Source: Distichodus sexfasciatus (lineage: Eukaryota; Chordata; Actinopteri; Characiformes; Distichodontidae). From it: a DNA stretch of 64,000 bases. The stretch's first letter is position 1, and each line of letters starts with the position of its first letter. The translations under genes and the position numbers were made by a program. The stretch spans positions 1 through 64,000 of the forward strand of contig JAVGVS010000512.1 in NCBI GenBank assembly GCA_032718565.1, read 5' to 3'. Positions 31,918-43,265 of the stretch are shown here, piece after piece. The notes under the pieces were generated by a model. It ran no database searches. It was not told where the DNA came from and saw only the letters and a program-made list of their open reading frames with translations.

Positions 31918-32401
31918 GTAATTGCATTCCGTTACAGTTACAGTGTAAATAGATGGCAGTGGGAATACAGTTACATTGTTAAAAATAATGGATTAAATAA
32001 ACGAGTATTTCACATGAGCTGCCAAAGTCACACAATGGAGGAGTCACAGCTGGAGCCAGCACCACAGAGCCAGGGCAGAAACACATGGAAATTCAGACAA
32101 CACTTCACATCAAAGGAAGAAAGAGGGTGGAATAACTTGTGGTATGTAAGGAATTTAAGGTATTAAAGGCACGCACACCACAGAACACTTCAGGTCTATT
32201 TTAGGGGGGCCTTCAATCGCTCTAAAAAGTTCTTAACCCTCCCTATAATTCTAGGTGATTTTTATTTTTATCTTTCATATCAGAAATTAGTGGAGGCATG
32301 ATTTTAACACCAGCAAGAATATGAGTGGAGATAAATAATAATAGCTCTACAAGTTGTTAATATCTGGTTAAAATGATGGTTCTGTTTCCCAGCCTGGATA
32401 C

Positions 32402-32596
32402 CACATTTACAGCATTTAGCAGACGTTCTTATCCAGAGCGACTTACATTTCCTAATTCCAGGGACAGCTCCCCTGAGAGCAACTTAGGGTTAAGGGTCTT
32501 GCTCAGGGACCCAATGTTGGTAACGCCAGAGGTCGGATCTGAACCTACAACCTCTTGGTCCAAAGGCGAGTATCCTACCACTAGTCCACCAACACC
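32402..32596 (-). repeat. S1 SINE, copy 4
   Basis: Minus copy from CACATTTACAGCATTTAGC through GGGACCCAATGTTGG to CTACCACTAGTCCACCAAC. Confidence 0.9.
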
Positions 32597-32819
32597 CTAT
32601 ACTAGGCAGGTGGATGGGCATATGGACCCAGGCGGAGGCTGCATGTCGTTGCTTCTCTGTTAAGTGTTAAAGTAACGTTCCTGAGGTCAGCAGGGTCTTC
32701 CAGAGAAGGAACACAAAGAAAGTGAGACAGATAACAGCTCCTGATAAATGCTCTTCAAATAATCAATTAATTGGTGAAGCCTACGTAGGTGCGATGAAAA
32801 CATTTCTGCGTGCGCATAG

Positions 32820-33060
32820 TGCTTAACCCTAACCCTTACCCTAACCACACCCCTAGAGGCTAAGCCCCACTATCTTTCAATCCTAGTAACGTCCCTGACG
32901 TCATCGTTTTAAGAAAACTGGGTTTTACTTGTTTACATGTATCCACGGAATCCAGCGTTTTGAAAAAGAGGGCGTTTAAAAAAAATATGTATTGGAGGTG
33001 GATAAAAATGTATAAAAAATATGCGTTTATAAAAATGTGCAAACAGGCCCTTAATCCATG
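32820..33060. repeat. Telomere-like CCCTAA stretch and MITE arm
   Basis: 32822-32850 is an imperfect CCCTAA run. After it, TTTACATGTATCCACGGAATCCAGCG and CGTTTATAAAAATGTGCAAACAGGCCC resemble one arm of the inverted-repeat MITE at 20.46-20.78 kb. Confidence 0.35.
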
Positions 33061-33162
33061 CCCAAGAAACCATAATGTAACTCTTAATGTAATTGTACAA
33101 TATTTTAGTTGCATTTTGTGATTTGATATGTATGGAAGTGATGGTGTTAAATCGGTATATAA

Positions 33163-34220
33163 TAGAGATGTAGCCGATCCGATATGTGGATCAGTATCGG
33201 TCCGATAACGGCTCAAACGGCTGGACCGGGTAGCGGCGGCATTGGGCCGTTCTATGGAGCCGATCTGTAAATGCGTGTACACTCAATTCGTTATGCATGG
33301 GAAGTGGCACTGCGGTAAAGTAGAGCTGAAACGATTGTTCCAATAACTCCAATAATTCTATTACAAAAAATGGTCGAGGCAATTTTTCTAGAATGGAAGC
33401 TTGGTTTAATTCATTTTTCTCGCTAGAGCAGCTCCGCTTGTATTTCACACGGACGCTTAATAGTGACACAACGTTTTCAGTGGCGCGATCAAGACAAGAC
33501 CTGATCCCTCTGTATGTGAAAGTATCTGTGAGATGTTCCTGCACTAAAACAGAAGTAAATGCATAAACAACATTTTTCACAATGTAAACGTGCGCTGTGT
33601 TAATGAGCGCACGCATAAGCACCGTTACTCGCAAAACGGTGAAAATGTCGCCTTTATTGCAGACACAAACCACATTTTATCTGATAAATATCCACAACAT
33701 CCAGCGTTCTACTCACAATTCTGCCGTTTATTTAGATTTTCCGTCGTTTATTCTGGAACGCGCGCCCAGCACTTCATTGTGACGGGGCTCTGGGGTGCGC
33801 TCGGAGGATTGTGGGAAATGTAGTTCTCTTCAAAAGCAGCTCATTTTATAGGCCAAATTGGTTCAAAACGACAAACTTCAGTATTTCATTTTCAATTGAT
33901 CAGTTTTTTTCAATTGTATAATGCTATAGTGTAATCAATAAGAAAGAAGAAATATTTATGTCTAAACAAACAATTTTTGAGAACAAATAATTTAGCATAT
34001 ACATGTGTGTAATTATTACATTGTTTTAGTGGGAAAACAGTATTTAAATCAAGCATGTTCTTAAGCAAAACAATAACCTCACTCATGTATTCAGACATTT
34101 TAAAGCATTATTTTATGTTTAAAAAAAGACTGTGACTATCGGATTTGTATCGGTATCGGCAGATATCCAAATTTACAATATCGGTATCGGACATAAAAAA
34201 GTGGTATTGGCCCATCTCTA
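33163..34220. mobile_element. hAT element with perfect 8-bp TSD, nested in D and hosting A
   Basis: The ends TAGAGATGTAGCCGATCC and GGCCCATCTCTA are inverted. ATCGG-rich subterminal phrases occur on both sides. GTATATAA flanks both ends exactly (33155-33162 and 34221-34228). Inside, from 33321, lies a family A copy. A 160-codon minus frame (33191-33673) runs over both elements and has no transposase motif. Confidence 0.85.
33321..33990 (+). mobile_element. Family A element, copy 2
   Basis: It starts TAGAGCTGAAACGATTGTTCC, then CAAAAAATGGTCGAGGC, TTTCACACGGACGCTTA, CCTGATCCCTCTGTATGTG and GATTGTGGGAAATGTAGTTC. The same order occurs at 35.25 kb, on the minus strand at 47.55 kb, and in part at 55.6 and 59.1 kb. 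TAGAGCTGAAACGATT ends are typical of a fish hAT group; class inferred. Confidence 0.7.
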
Positions 34221-34359
34221 GTATATAATGTTGTTTCATATCGATTGCTGGCTCCTGAATTGAATTGAAATAAATCGTATCGTAGGAGACTTTGTGATAT
34301 CGTAACAAAACGTGATTTACACTCCTAGTTGTTACTTTAAAAAACAACAAGTAAACTAG

Positions 34360-34440
34360 AGTTGTGGAGACTAAGAGGTACTGGTACGTTAATATAATAT
34401 CGGCTTAACCCGACCCCTTCTGAGCTCTCCTCTCACTCGT
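34360..34440. mobile_element. Possible hAT-like fragment
   Basis: AGAGGTACTGGTACGTTAATATAATATCGG resembles, inverted, the GTATCGGTACAGTTTTGGTACATTAATGTTA at 35.18 kb. The two could be ends of one element spanning 34.36-35.2 kb, but the unique DNA between argues for caution. Confidence 0.35.
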
Positions 34441-34619
34441 GACGCCACGGAAATCACAGAGGAGACGTGCTAAATCAGAAAAAATCACTGCCTGTTTAGC
34501 AGTCAGTACCAACACTGCAGGAGACTTACTTACTTTCCATATGACCTTTGTCACTCCTCTTTTGGCATTTTGAACATGACTGCATTGTCAAGCCGATCGC
34601 CGTGCAGCCTGCTAAAGGC

Positions 34620-35040
34620 AAGGTGTGTGTTTGTGTGTGTGTGGGTGTGTGTGTGTGCGGTCGTAGGGGAGGTTTGGGAGGAGGACGATAACCCCGGGGT
34701 CCTGGAGTGGGGGAGTGGGGGCAGCTAGTCGGGCATGACGAAGTGGCGGACTGGTCTTTATTCTCGGCAAGATGGAAATGTCACAGTTTCGCTTTAATAT
34801 GCCGGCGGAAGTCCAACTGTGTCCTTTTGGAGCTCGATGTGAGATTTACAAAGATTAGCTTGTAAAAAAGGAAAAACAGGTGGTTCATGGAATAGATCAT
34901 CGCGCTTGATTGTCTTTTGATCCCCCATTTTTGTTCCATTTTAATTTCTACTGGGTATGAGACGAGTCGAAGGGAAGTGAGGCTCACTTGAAATGAGGGT
35001 CCGGATCTCAATGATAAATTATTTCAAACTTTTATGTGTT
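34620..35040. other. GT-rich run followed by a non-repetitive island
   Basis: GT/GGGTGT repeats lie at 34623-34660. Then 34735-35040 is balanced and repeat-free, with CAGTTTCGCTTTAATATGCC and GATTGTCTTTTGATCCC (a TCF/LEF-like CTTTTGAT core). It is a candidate conserved non-coding element by appearance only. Confidence 0.3.
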
Positions 35041-35252
35041 TTTTATATTACAGAGTAATTTTCGTATGTTACATCCAAAGTGAGTAAAAACGGACTTAAC
35101 AATGGAGCTAACTTTGTGGGTTTGTGCAATGGTACAGAGTACTGGCGGTTCGGTGCGTATTCTGGTTCTTGGGCCATGGTATCGGTACAGTTTTGGTACA
35201 TTAATGTTATTTTAGCTCTAACATCCAGTAGGTTCTTTACCTTTTCTATTTC

Positions 35253-35880
35253 TAGAGCTGAAACGATTATTCGAATAACTCAATTACTCAATTACAAAAA
35301 ATGGTCGATACAATGTTTCTAGAATTGAACCTTCGTGTCATTATTTTCACTCACTAGAACATGCTCCCCCGGTGTTTCACACGGACACTTATTGGTGACG
35401 CACAACGTTTTCAGTTCTGTGATCAAGGCGAGACCTGATCCCTCTGTATGTGAAAGTATATGTGAGATATTCCGTGCACAAAAACAGAACGAAATGCGTA
35501 AAAACACATAAATGACATTTTCACGACGCTGTTTGTGAGCGTCGTTACTCACTAAAATGCTACAGTTCAGTCAAATCTCCCGCTTTATTACAGACTAGAC
35601 TCATATTTGAGCTGATAATTAACCACAACAACCACTGTTCTACTCACAATACAGCTATTAAATGAGATTTTCAGCGTTTATTCCAGGAACAACTGTCCGT
35701 CGCCTTATTGTGACGGTGCTCCGAATGGCGCGCAGGGGGCCTGTGGGAAATGTAGTTCTCTCTCAAAAGTGCTAAAAGCAGCTCATTTTGTAGATCAAAA
35801 TGAGTCCAAATCTGTTCAAATTTACCCAAAATGTGTAGTTTTAAAAGTAGTTTTGAGCCAATTTGGACTTATTTTGATAC
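35253..35880 (+). mobile_element. Family A element, copy 3
   Basis: Complete left end TAGAGCTGAAACGATTATTC, through GGTGTTTCACACGGACAC, GTTTGTGAGCGTCGTTACTC and TGGGAAATGTAGTTCTC. The right end is not seen. Confidence 0.7.
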
Positions 35881-36899
35881 CAAAAATACAGAAAACAGTT
35901 GTTTCCCTAATACCTCAGATTGCGCATCTTTTTCAAAGTTGTAACTAATAAAAAAAAAATTCAGACAAACGCTGCTTAAAAACAACCACAAAAAAGTGTC
36001 AATAACCAATAACAAGCCTAATATATCATAAACTGAAATGTCATACATAAAATACTGTGAAACGTCTATAATTTCTAATAATTGTCTAACAAAAGTGTGT
36101 ATGTGTGCACATGGCTTATTTATGAGGTATCTTTTGAAGACAGAGGTAAAATTTTCCAAAAAGTATGAAAAAGGTTCATTACTGAATGACTATTTCTATG
36201 TGACGACGCTGATAAAGATGTGTTGGTGTGTTTAATGGGGGTCTAAGTCGCCTTTTTAGGGTCGTTAAGGGGATTTTAAAAAGTTCAGCTTAATGGTGTA
36301 TGGTGAGGTATTATAAATTCTAGGTTGAAATTAGTGAATAAGAAACTGTTCCACACCTTAAATACGTGATAATACGATTCAAATATCCCCAAAAATGGCT
36401 AATTTCTAATAAATGTCATTGTCAGTGGACATAAATCAAACTCATTTGCGCTTGCGCTCTTAGCATTCTTCTTTCCCTTTATTTGTTGGTTTATGTTATT
36501 GGAACAGCATATGTTAGAGATGTGTGCCTTTATATTGTGTTTTCAGAAGACCTAGAGCTACTCAGTAATGTATGTAATTGAAGTGAAAATACCAAGACAA
36601 ACCTGATCTTTTTTAATGAGCATTTCATTGGCTAATATTTTTAGTTTTAGTTTTAAAGAAACTTTTTTTTTTCAATGAAGATATTTTTAAACACATTTTG
36701 TCACAGATGTTATCATTCTTGCAAAGTGGGACATTATAGCTTATTATAATTTGTCAGACAGTATGGGCTATGAACTTGGGATAATTTTTTTGAACAAAAC
36801 CACAACTAGATTTCAGTGATATCTGATATGTGTTTCATGAATGTGTGTTATTCTTATACAAAGTTAGTGAAGGGTGCAAAAATGCACACAGTTCACATG
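35881..36899. other. AT-rich unassigned sequence
   Basis: Several frames of 60-96 codons are AT-rich and lack motifs. No gene signal. Confidence 0.4.
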
Positions 36900-37105
36900 C
36901 TGAGCTTTCATACGGTTAACATTGTATTGTATTGTATTGTTTTATTTCTACTTTATCTTTATTTTTATTCCTTTTTTTCATTACTTTCTCTTAAAAAAAA
37001 AAAAATCTTTAATTTTAACAAATTTTATCCTGTTTCTGTAAAGCACATTGAATGATTGAATAATGTGCTTTATAAATAAACTTGCCTTGCCTTGCCTTGT
37101 TCATT
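36900..37105 (+). repeat. LINE-type 3' tail
   Basis: TTCTGTAAAGCACATTGAATG, then GTGCTTTATAAATAAACTTGCC and a short (CCTTG)n run, is the usual 3' end of fish non-LTR retrotransposons, whose end is a short tandem repeat. Upstream (ATTGT)n and poly-T belong to the same copy or to a microsatellite. No RT sequence is attached. Confidence 0.6.
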
Positions 37106-37539
37106 ATTAAACTTGTATTGTTAATATAAAATACCGCTGTTTATTACCATTTCACAAGATATCATATTGTTGCAAATTTAATTCTGAAAGCAACACAGAG
37201 AATTTTGACATTTTATCAATGTTAGCAAAATTTATATACAACAGATATTTGATCCTGTTTTCTGTTAGAGCATTGGCTCTTATTCACCGGTTTATTTCTC
37301 ACATTTGTTCTTGAGATTACTATAGAACTGCAATAAAATTGCAATAAAATTTGAGTAAGAGTTTAAGTCCAGGTTTAAGATCAGCAAAAACTTTAAATAA
37401 TCATATTTACAGTGTGGCTTATGAGATTAAAAAAGCTGAACTCAAATTTCTAAATTCTTTCATTCAACGTTTGTTTTACTTTTTATTCTTTTGCATAAAA
37501 GTTTTTAGCAATCCACATGTTACTCAAATTCACTAGCCT
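37106..37539. other. AT-rich unassigned sequence
   Basis: Includes a 12-bp direct repeat GCAATAAAATT at 37330-37351. Nothing else was recognised. Confidence 0.4.
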
Positions 37540-38010
37540 CCAGCCAGACCTTAAGCTATAATAAAATTCACATCTCATCATGTGGACCATCAATTAGGAC
37601 GGATGACAGACGGAAATGCATTAAAAGAGTTGAACTCATTTAACTTACTTGTGTGAGATTAAAGGAGATACCCATTAAAAGATGAAATATGCACCAGTGG
37701 AAAAGGCCAGGCTCTGTGTTTTGGGCTGCTGCTGACTCCGTGTTTTGCCGCTTTGACATTTTGATAGAGTGCTCAAAAGGACAATTAAGTGAGCGTGTGG
37801 AGAACACACGCTCGTGAACCCATTCTGCACGGAAACGACGTCGACGTGAACTTTCCAGACGTGCCCCTATATGTCATAGATAATCTTCCATGGCTTTGCG
37901 TTCACTGCGACCTTGCCAACACTAACGAGACCTTGGAGGCACTGAGAAGTCTCATCGCCGGTCTAATGAAATTGGTGAAAAACGCAGTGGGGAATTGTGG
38001 TTTTTAAAGG
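37540..38010. other. Non-repetitive island, candidate conserved non-coding element or exon remnant
   Basis: Balanced composition with GACCATCAATTAGGACGG, AAAGGACAATTAAGTGAGC and GAACACACGCTCGTGAACC. A 72-codon plus frame (37789-38007) reads without low-complexity bias and ends ETLEALRSLIAGLMKLVKN, a plausible amphipathic helix. No splice sites or known domain support it. Confidence 0.35.
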
Positions 38011-38606
38011 GGCGTTGAAGCATAAATCTGACAAATTAACTTCGAATTCAGATGTTGTAAAGTTGTCTCTTTATCTAGTGTCCTTCTCTTCACCTCAACT
38101 CTTGAGTTTTTATATTTGGTCCGGCAAAAAAAAACTTTTCAACCTTTACACAATGGACCTCATTCACCAATATTTCCTTATATTGTTTCCAAATTTGTCG
38201 TACCTTTACTAGTCTGGAACTTGATTCAGCAACCCTCTGGGGGATGAATTCCCCTGTCTTTGTACATTAAAAGCTGCAGGAAAACATTTGGAATTTTTGG
38301 TAGGGTGTACTGTGTACATGTCTGTATGCTAGTTTCTGCTAGCTAATGCTAATTTACACGTGTACCTACCACTAATATAAGACTGTGACTTCAATAGGCT
38401 CAGAAGTATAAACTGGCATCTGCTTATGTTTTATTCCTAAATTCATTCTTCAAAAAGACGATTCACGACGGGTTCTTAAACTGCTGAATTGTTCCCAAAT
38501 ATTTTTTTAAAAAATAATGAATTCCCCCCAGGTTTAGATAAATTTCCTAAAAGTTAAACTGCTAAACGATTAATTTATAAAACTGAATTATTATAAACTT
38601 TTGAAC

Positions 38607-38850
38607 CAGTAGAGTAGATGTTGGCATAACGGTAGGGTGATCAGCAGGTCACAGGTTCGAATCCAAGACCCGTAAAGTTGCCATGAGCAGGTACCGTCCC
38701 CAAGGTAGCTCCCCGGGTGCTGCACGTATTAACTGTCCACTGTTCCTTCATGGATGGGTCAAATGCAGAGGTCACATTTGGTTGTGGTGCTGTGTGCTGT
38801 GCTGTGGTGTGTTCACAGTGACAAATACTCACTTTCACTTGATTTTTGTT
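38607..38850 (+). repeat. S2 SINE
   Basis: Plus copy with box B GGTTCGAATCC at 38655, GCAGGTACCGTCCCCAAGG and TGTGGTGTGTTCACAGTGAC. Confidence 0.9.
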
Positions 38851-38989
38851 TCTGCTAGCTAATGCTAATTTCCACTAAGAAGTTAAGAAAGAAGTTAAAC
38901 TGATAAAATGTGACCAAAAACAGAAAAAACTGAGGTGCTCCCAACCTTTTGAGCCTCTAGTGTCAATTTACACAGACACACACAGACAC

Positions 38990-39012
38990 ACTAATATATA
39001 TATATATATATG
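38990..39012. repeat. (TA)n microsatellite
   Basis: Short TA run after a CACAGACA repeat. Confidence 0.85.
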
Positions 39013-39615
39013 TGATGTAGATTTATACATATGATTCATAACATATATGTATAAACCATGAACCAACATTTGTGTTTTACCATTTTGTGGTTTAGCTAGT
39101 TTCTGCTAGCCAGTGCTAATTTTTATTCGTGTTTGATGCTAGAATAACAGAATAACTCTGACTCCTACCAAAAGTATTATTCATTTATTAATTAGCAAGA
39201 GACAACCTTTAAAAAAGAGTAGGAAGTGAGATTACCAGTTAATTAGAAGTGACAGAGACAATGACCAAACGATCCACATTTAAGTTCCAGAGCAAACTTC
39301 TCACAACTTGAATGTCACATCTCTACTAGTGAGGACTCATTAACACATGAGATGTGACACGTCTGTAGAGTGCATGCTGGGTATTAAAGATATTTATAAC
39401 ATTTATGAGACACTTTTATCCAGAGAACACTCCATACACCTCTGCAGTCAGAAAGCCAGATATCAGTCAAATACAACACAGAAATCCAGCTAAAATCATA
39501 CAATTTCAATGAAGTTACAATTTAGGATTTTAAGTTCATAGAAATGAAAATTTGAAGGTGACAGATTAACTGAAAACAGTAAGTTGTATATACTGCTTCC
39601 TTTAAGAGTGAATAT
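39013..39615. other. Unassigned sequence
   Basis: No gene signal. GCTAGTTTCTGCTAGC-like phrases recur at 38.33, 38.85 and 39.10 kb, a weak dispersed repeat. Confidence 0.35.
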
Positions 39616-39617
39616 AT

Positions 39618-39880
39618 TAACACACACACACACACACAGTCTTGTATTACTATCTTTGTGAGGTCTTTCCATAGGCTCCCATAATGACTAGATGTATATA
39701 ATTTTACACCTACACCTAATCCTAACCCTAACCTTAACCTCAGTAACCAAAAGCACATCTTTTACCTCTTTTAGTTTCACAAACACATCTTCCATGAAGT
39801 CATTTGTTCCCACAAAGCCCAATAAATTGAATTAATCTGATTTTAGGGGACAAACAGGTCCCCACAACACCATAAATACC
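39618..39880 (+). repeat. Interspersed repeat family E, copy 1
   Basis: A CA run, then TTGTATTACTATCTTTGTGAGG, CCCATAATGACTAGATG, TAATCCTAACCCTAACC and CAAAAGCACATCTTTTACC. 61.02-61.26 kb repeats this closely. The middle contains a telomere-like CCTAACC stretch, a known look of a widespread fish repeat. Confidence 0.7.
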
Positions 39881-39889
39881 CCCCTCACA

Positions 39890-40340
39890 CACACACACAG
39901 ACACAGTGTGTTTTTCCATATGTTTCAATAAAAAAAGTTTTATTGCTGTCTTTAAGTTTGAAATCAAATCAAAATGAATATACTATTATTTCAATATATT
40001 TATTATTTCATTACTGGATTTTGCCCAGTTCTACAGTTGTATGAAATTAAACTATTTAAATATTATAACCTTCTTAAGAACAAATGTTTTGTAAAATCAG
40101 CAAAACAAAAAATCCTTGTTATGTTTCAGTAACTAAAGGAGAAACTGATATGCAAACTGATATATAACGTCACATTTCCATAACTTCAGTGACGTTTCAT
40201 AAAACAATTAAACAATGCAGTGATTTTAAACAGGAAACACATTTTTGGAGACTTGATTATATTTAAAAGCAAGTATTCCATTACTTTAACTCAAGTCAAA
40301 CTTTCAGGTAATATTCGTCCAGAAGTATCTCTACTTATCT
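39890..40340. other. AT-rich unassigned sequence
   Basis: No features recognised. Confidence 0.4.
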
Positions 40341-40347
40341 GACGTAG

Positions 40348-40582
40348 CGTGTTTTCACACTTGGTCCGTTTCAGCCCTTAAAGCCACCTCAGAATGATTA
40401 GTCAGCATTTTTGACTAATCTGAGCTGAAGTGGAGCAGAAAGACAACTGAGTCCCCTTTCAGATCAACTCACAGTGTGAACATAAAAAGAACTGCGTTCC
40501 CTGTCTGTTGGTCCACTTTTTGGACCACTTCTAGAGGACTGAGTTCGGCTCCTTTAAAGAGGACTATATGTGAAAACACCCT
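40348..40582. mobile_element. Inverted-repeat MITE
   Basis: AGCGTGTTTTCACACTTGGTCC on the left pairs with GGACTATATGTGAAAACACCCT on the right, about 17 of 22 positions. No matching target duplication was found. The 235-bp length and lack of coding fit a MITE. Confidence 0.6.
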
Positions 40583-40669
40583 TATCATTATAGTTGTATA
40601 TGTAGTAAAACCCTGATTACAATCTAAATCTATGTTAATGTTCCACTAAATTCAGCTATATGGCAGCTG

Positions 40670-40935
40670 TATGGAAATTTTGATGTGGCACAAAAACCTT
40701 TTAGCGAGTGGAAGAGCGAAGAAGAGGAGCGTTCGGGCTTCCTCTGAGAGGAAGCACACCACTCATCCCCAGAAGATGTCGATATCAAAGCCTTTCTGCA
40801 TTAGAACAAGTCTGGTTTTCCCTCCCTCATGGCGCGGCAAATCAAATACCAACGTCTTTAATGCCTACGCATCGCTTGCGCACAAAAACAAAGATTAAAA
40901 CAATAATATTACACATGGGTCTTCTTCAGGGAACA
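40670..40935. other. Duplicated non-coding block, copy 1
   Basis: 40781-40898 aligns with 41741-41868 (AGAACAAGTCTGG / AGAACGAGTCTGG, CCCTCCCTCA, CTACGCATCGCTTGCGCAC / CTACGCATCACTTGCGCAC, AAAGATTAA). The blocks lie about 1 kb apart in the same orientation. Frames of 75-80 codons here are not supported by codon-level similarity of the second copy. Confidence 0.5.
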
Positions 40936-41714
40936 GCTAACAGCTCATAAATGGCAGATATCGGCAAATATGTTACTTTGATGAATAAAAATAGATACAG
41001 TAAATAAAAGTCTGTTCACTTTGTTGTACCCGGGCTTCTTTTTTGTGCTGTTATTTGTCTGTTCTACTCCTTGATTCTACAGATCATTACGGCGTTAACC
41101 TCTTTGATCTTCGACTTTTTTGAGCATTCTTCTGTACCTTTATTTATTAGCTTGTATTATTATAACAGTATATGCTACATGCCTTATTGATATTTTTCTG
41201 AAGGTCCAGAGAAATACTCATATATGTATTTATTTAATGTGAAAATATCCAACTTTTTTTGCTTGTAAATCTCGGAATTTCTCTTTTTTTACTCAGAATT
41301 TTATCCCCCTCCATTTATTTTCTTTATAATCTACATCTGTCATCGTATGGGGTTGGTGCAGACCCAATGAGGCAAAACCCACTGAGGTTCAGGTGAGTCC
41401 TCTCGTAACTGTGCTTCAACAGTGCCATACCCAAATTTTCAAACATGTTTGATTTTCATCCGACCATGCGACTGCCGATCGGGAGCTGGTCATGAGGGGT
41501 TAATCTGTGCTCATTACCCCGTGTATACTACACAATGGATGACGCATGATTATGTTGAGCCAAAAAAATTGTCACACGAGTGAAAAATCGGCTGAAAATC
41601 ACACAGTGTAAGCCCAGCTTAAGAGGAAAATAAATTTTTGCTGTAACCAACTCAGTACTTAATGCAAACATAATTTTGTAACTCCTGTAGGACTTATTCA
41701 AAATCATAAATTTC

Positions 41715-41960
41715 ACATAGAACGTGACATCTCCCGATGTTAAGATCAAAGGCCTTGTTCTCGCCGCGTTAGAACGAGTCTGGTTTCCCCCTCCCTCATC
41801 ACACAGCACATCAAAAGCCAGCGCCTTTATTATCTACGCATCACTTGCGCACCAAAAAAGAAAGATTAATTACGGGCCTGTGATGTGGCCCAGTATGGGG
41901 TTGCTTTCCGAGACTTGGATCTGTCGCTGCAGAATAAAAGAAGGCGCCAATATGTGAGGA
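41715..41960. other. Duplicated non-coding block, copy 2
   Basis: Partner of 40.78-40.90 kb. It continues into AAGATTAATTACGGGCC, which carries a TAATTA core absent from the first copy (AAGATTAAAACAA). Confidence 0.5.
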
Positions 41961-42345
41961 CAAATTAATTACATTAAATCCAGCAAACTCGTTCAGAAAC
42001 TTAGGACAGTTCCTCGCCGTCACACGATCTCGACAGGCTTTTGAAGCTTGATTTACAGCTGCATATTAACAGAACAATTTTAGACACGCTTTCATTAGAA
42101 TTAAGTCGCCTTACATTTACAGCCACGGGCCAAATGCGTTGTGGAAAGCGCTTTATGAGAAAAGTTGTCTTCTTTTCTCGACTAAGTTGTGGATGTTGAG
42201 TTTTGATGGGAACAAATAATTATTTATTATGCGATGTAATTAATTAAAACGTTGCAATACCAGTTTTCTGCTTTGTGTCGAGCTTTGCCGGGAAAAGCCG
42301 GACCCTCCTCTACGCCGCTGAACTGTAATGTATAATAAATGACCG
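41961..42345. other. Non-repetitive island, candidate conserved non-coding element
   Basis: GACAAATTAATTACATTAAATCC, AATAATTATTTATTATGCG and GTAATTAATTAAAACG give a dense set of homeodomain-like cores. No repeat match. Confidence 0.35.
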
Positions 42346-42346
42346 A

Positions 42347-42366
42347 GATACACACACACACACACA
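42347..42366. repeat. (CA)n microsatellite
   Basis: Short perfect CA run. Confidence 0.8.
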
Positions 42367-42628
42367 ACATACTCCGGGCTTTGATCTCAGTTGGAGCTTG
42401 ACTAAAATGTGTGTTTTAGTGTGTTGCCTTGAGGATATTTGTCCTACAAAATATTGGCCACATTTGCTCTTATTTCGCATGGCGTTTTCCACAGAGCATT
42501 AGACTTATGCTCTATTACTTACTGCTCAAAAAAAAAAAAAGACTAACTGCTCTATTTGAACAATTTAGGGTGAATTTTGAGAATGTAATGCTGCAAACAC
42601 TTGTGCTTTTGTGTATATATACTGTATA

Positions 42629-43175
42629 TACAGTACTGTGCAAAAGTTTTAGGCAGGTGTGAAAAAATGCTGTAAACAAAGAATGCTTTCAGAAATATAA
42701 ATAATGATTGTTTATTTTTATCAATTTACAAAATGCAAAGTGAGCGCGAACAAAAGAAAAATCTAAATCAAATAAATATTTGGTGTTACTACCTTTTGCC
42801 TTCAAACCAGCATCAATTCTTCTAGGTACACTTGCACAAAGTCAGGGAATTTTGTAGGATTATAGTCATTATATTATTTTTGTAGTCATTGTTATATTAT
42901 TTTGTAGGATTATAGTCATTATATTATTTTGTAGGATTATAGGATTATATAGATCACATGGTTGGTTCTCAAGATGTTTGGAGACAACCTACCAGCCGAG
43001 TTCCTTCAAAACTGTGTGCAAGTGAGCCTAGAACTGATGCTGTTTGAAGAGCCAAAAGAGTAATTACAACAAATGTTGATTAGATTTCTTTATTCACTGC
43101 ATTTGTTGATTGATAATAAATGATGCTACTATTTCTGAAAGCATTCTTTGTTTACAGCAATTCTGACCAATTACC
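42629..43175. mobile_element. Tc1/mariner-like non-autonomous element
   Basis: The left end ACAGTACTGTGCAAAAGTTTTAGGC is the familiar end of a fish Tc1-like group. TGCTGTAAACAAAGAATGC (42669) is mirrored by GCATTCTTTGTTTACAGCA at 43141, as subterminal inverted repeats. The middle holds a short tandem expansion of GTAGGATTATAGTCATTATATT (42856-42950). No transposase is present. Confidence 0.7.
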
Positions 43176-43265
43176 GCAACTTTTCCAAAATTGTGGGCCA
43201 ATCATTGTGCATGATGGCGTGCCATATGAGAGTTGTGAGTGCTAACATGTGTTAGTTTTTGTGTA

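Larger units (their letters stand above)
33070..34331 (-). mobile_element. Family D element, copy 3, split by a hAT insertion
   Basis: Outside the inserted hAT, 34229-34331 and 33070-33154 together give, on the minus strand, the D order: AGGAGTGTAAATCACG, CTACGATACGATTTATTTC, CAGGAGCCAGCAATCG, ACACCATCACTTCCATACATATC. The same sequence is uninterrupted at 5.8-6.0 and 28.44-28.64 kb. Confidence 0.7.

Noticed and set aside
32820..32850. Interstitial telomere remnant
   Set aside because: Too short and irregular (CCCTAACCCTTACCCTAACC); similar stretches are part of repeat family E.
33191..33673. 160-codon minus frame
   Set aside because: Crosses the boundary between the hAT element and the nested A element, and has no transposase motif.
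34360..35200. A single hAT element spanning 34.36-35.2 kb
   Set aside because: The two end-like sequences match only loosely, no duplication was found, and the interior is unique-looking DNA.
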